Source of the DNA: Bacteroidaceae bacterium
GTDB taxonomy: Bacteria > Bacteroidota > Bacteroidia > Bacteroidales > Bacteroidaceae
Assembly: GCA_016292545.1 (NCBI GenBank)
Contig: JAEDIG010000132.1
Coordinates: 1 to 6,746 of the forward strand
Direction: 5' to 3'
DNA length: 6,746 nucleotides
Shown: positions 5,950 through 6,746 of the stretch, one piece after another
Position numbering within the stretch: position 1 is the stretch's first letter
Layout of the letters: every line of letters starts with the position of its first letter
Made by a program: the position numbers and the translations under genes
The notes under the pieces: generated by a model
What the model saw: only the letters and a program-made list of their open reading frames with translations
Told to the model about the DNA's origin: nothing
Database searches by the model: none

Positions 5950-6746
5950 TTATATCACGTCAATCTCGGCGATGCACACGGTGGGCGTGCCGTCGGCCGT
6001 CTGGGTGGTTTCCAATCGCAGGAAGCGTGCCTTCACGGCCTTCTTCAGCCGGAAGAACCGCTGTGTGGGGTCGTTGGCGAGGTTGCCGAAGGAGAATGTG
6101 CCCTTCTTCTTCCACTTGCGGCCGTCGGTGCTCACCCACACGTTGCCCTCGGCCATCATGCCCTTTCCCTTTTCGGCCTGCTGGGGCGTGTAGGCAAAAC
6201 CGCTCACGGCTACGGGGCTTCCCAGGTCGATGGTGAACACGGGCAGCCGGTCGCCCTGGCTCTGCCAGTAGGTGGACGCGTTCTCGTCGAAGGCCTTGCC
6301 GGCGGTGTGCTGCTCGTCGGCCTCCTCAGTGTCCGCGGCCTGCCACCCGGCCTTCATCATGCCCAGGGTCTTCTCCATCACGGCTCCCGTGCGGCCGTCG
6401 GCCACGGCCACGGCCTTCAGCTCGCCCACATCCATGGGGAAGGGCTGCTCGTAGCGCGGCGAGGAGGCATCGGGGCGGGTGCCGTCGGTGGTGTAGTGTA
6501 TGGTGTAGCCCCGGTTCAGGTTGGCTGCAATGTCCTCGCCCGCGTTGTTCCATCCGAAGGCGTGCTCCGCAGCCTTCAGCTCCACCATGCCCTCCACGCT
6601 GCGGTGGCATGTGAGCTGGGGCGGACGCGTTTCATAGCGGAACAGGCCCAGATGGCTGATGACTGGCGTGAGGCGCGCCGACAGGATGCGCACACGCAGG
6701 CGGTCGGTGGTGACCTCGGGCATGCGCAGGATGCGCTTGTAGCCGA
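5950..6746 (-). CDS. C-terminal part of a secreted glycosidase, probably GH29 alpha-L-fucosidase (5' end outside window)
   Basis: The reading frame stays open to the right edge (GYKRILR precedes the first in-window Met at 6721-6723), so this is the 3' part of a larger gene and that Met is not the start. Numbering from that Met, three segments can be seen. Residues 1-30, VTTDRLRVRILSARLTPVIS followed by HLGLF, together with upstream GYKRI, match the beta-sandwich that follows the GH29 catalytic barrel. Residues ~72-108 (YTIHYTTDGTRP, then SSPRYEQPF, ELKAVAV) match the Chitobiase/beta-hexosaminidase C-terminal module. Residues ~140-257 form an F5/8 type C (CBM32-like) domain: AFDENASTYWQS, FTIDLGSPVAVSGFAYTP, VWVSTDGRKW, RFLRLE, AEIDVI. 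Such enzymes remove alpha-L-fucose from glycans in the periplasm or outside the cell, and the CBM-like domain would bind galactose-type sugars. The catalytic domain is not visible, so enzyme identity rests on the linker and modules. It is the first gene of the visible run, 15 nt before the HD gene. Confidence 0.75.
   Translation of the reverse strand, partial: GYKRILRMPEVTTDRLRVRILSARLTPVISHLGLFRYETRPPQLTCHRSVEGMVELKAAEHAFGWNNAGEDIAANLNRGYTIHYTTDGTRPDASSPRYEQPFPMDVGELKAVAVADGRTGAVMEKTLGMMKAGWQAADTEEADEQHTAGKAFDENASTYWQSQGDRLPVFTIDLGSPVAVSGFAYTPQQAEKGKGMMAEGNVWVSTDGRKWKKKGTFSFGNLANDPTQRFFRLKKAVKARFLRLETTQTADGTPTVCIAEIDVI

Overview
The window looks like chromosomal DNA from a GC-rich member of the Bacteroidales, possibly Prevotellaceae-like. 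The genus is a guess. The clues are an OMP_b-brl_2-type outer-membrane barrel, start codons preceded by A-rich stretches without strong Shine-Dalgarno sequences, a TAnnTTTG-type promoter element near the left edge, a short Bacteroidetes-style lipoprotein signal, and a fucosidase-like protein with appended Chitobiase-C-like and F5/8 (CBM32-like) modules. Coding DNA is GC-rich; the main AT-rich stretches are the spacers and the first ~110 bases.

All five genes lie on the minus strand, so transcription runs from right to left. In that order they are: (1) the 3' part of a gene that enters from beyond the right edge (5950-6746), most likely a GH29-type alpha-L-fucosidase with only its C-terminal modules visible; (2) after a 15-nt gap, a small HD-domain phosphohydrolase (5317-5934) with the metal-site residues of RelA/SpoT/MESH1-type alarmone hydrolases; (3) overlapping it by an ATGA, a rhodanese-domain lipoprotein (4934-5320); (4) after a 64-nt gap, a very large SNF2-family DNA-dependent ATPase (895-4869) whose motor occupies only its last third; (5) a short outer-membrane beta-barrel protein (231-824, or to 866 with a longer start). 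The tight spacing of the first three genes suggests co-transcription. The helicase and barrel genes may be read through or may have promoters I could not recognise.

Bases 1-230 hold no convincing gene. They contain three successive inverted repeats downstream of the barrel gene. The last (43-96) is followed on the minus strand by a T-rich tract, so it looks like an intrinsic terminator. That tract coincides with a good match to a Bacteroidetes promoter (31-61) pointing off the left edge, which would serve the next gene.

The genes do not form an obvious single pathway: glycan hydrolysis, a probable nucleotide or alarmone phosphohydrolase, a periplasmic sulfur-transfer-type domain, a chromatin-remodeller-like ATPase and an envelope barrel. 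I see no phage, IS element, CRISPR array, tRNA or defence island. No undescribed system is strongly supported. The best leads are the structured, overlapping terminator/promoter region, the perfect 22-bp palindrome just inside the HD gene, and the coupled HD-rhodanese pair.
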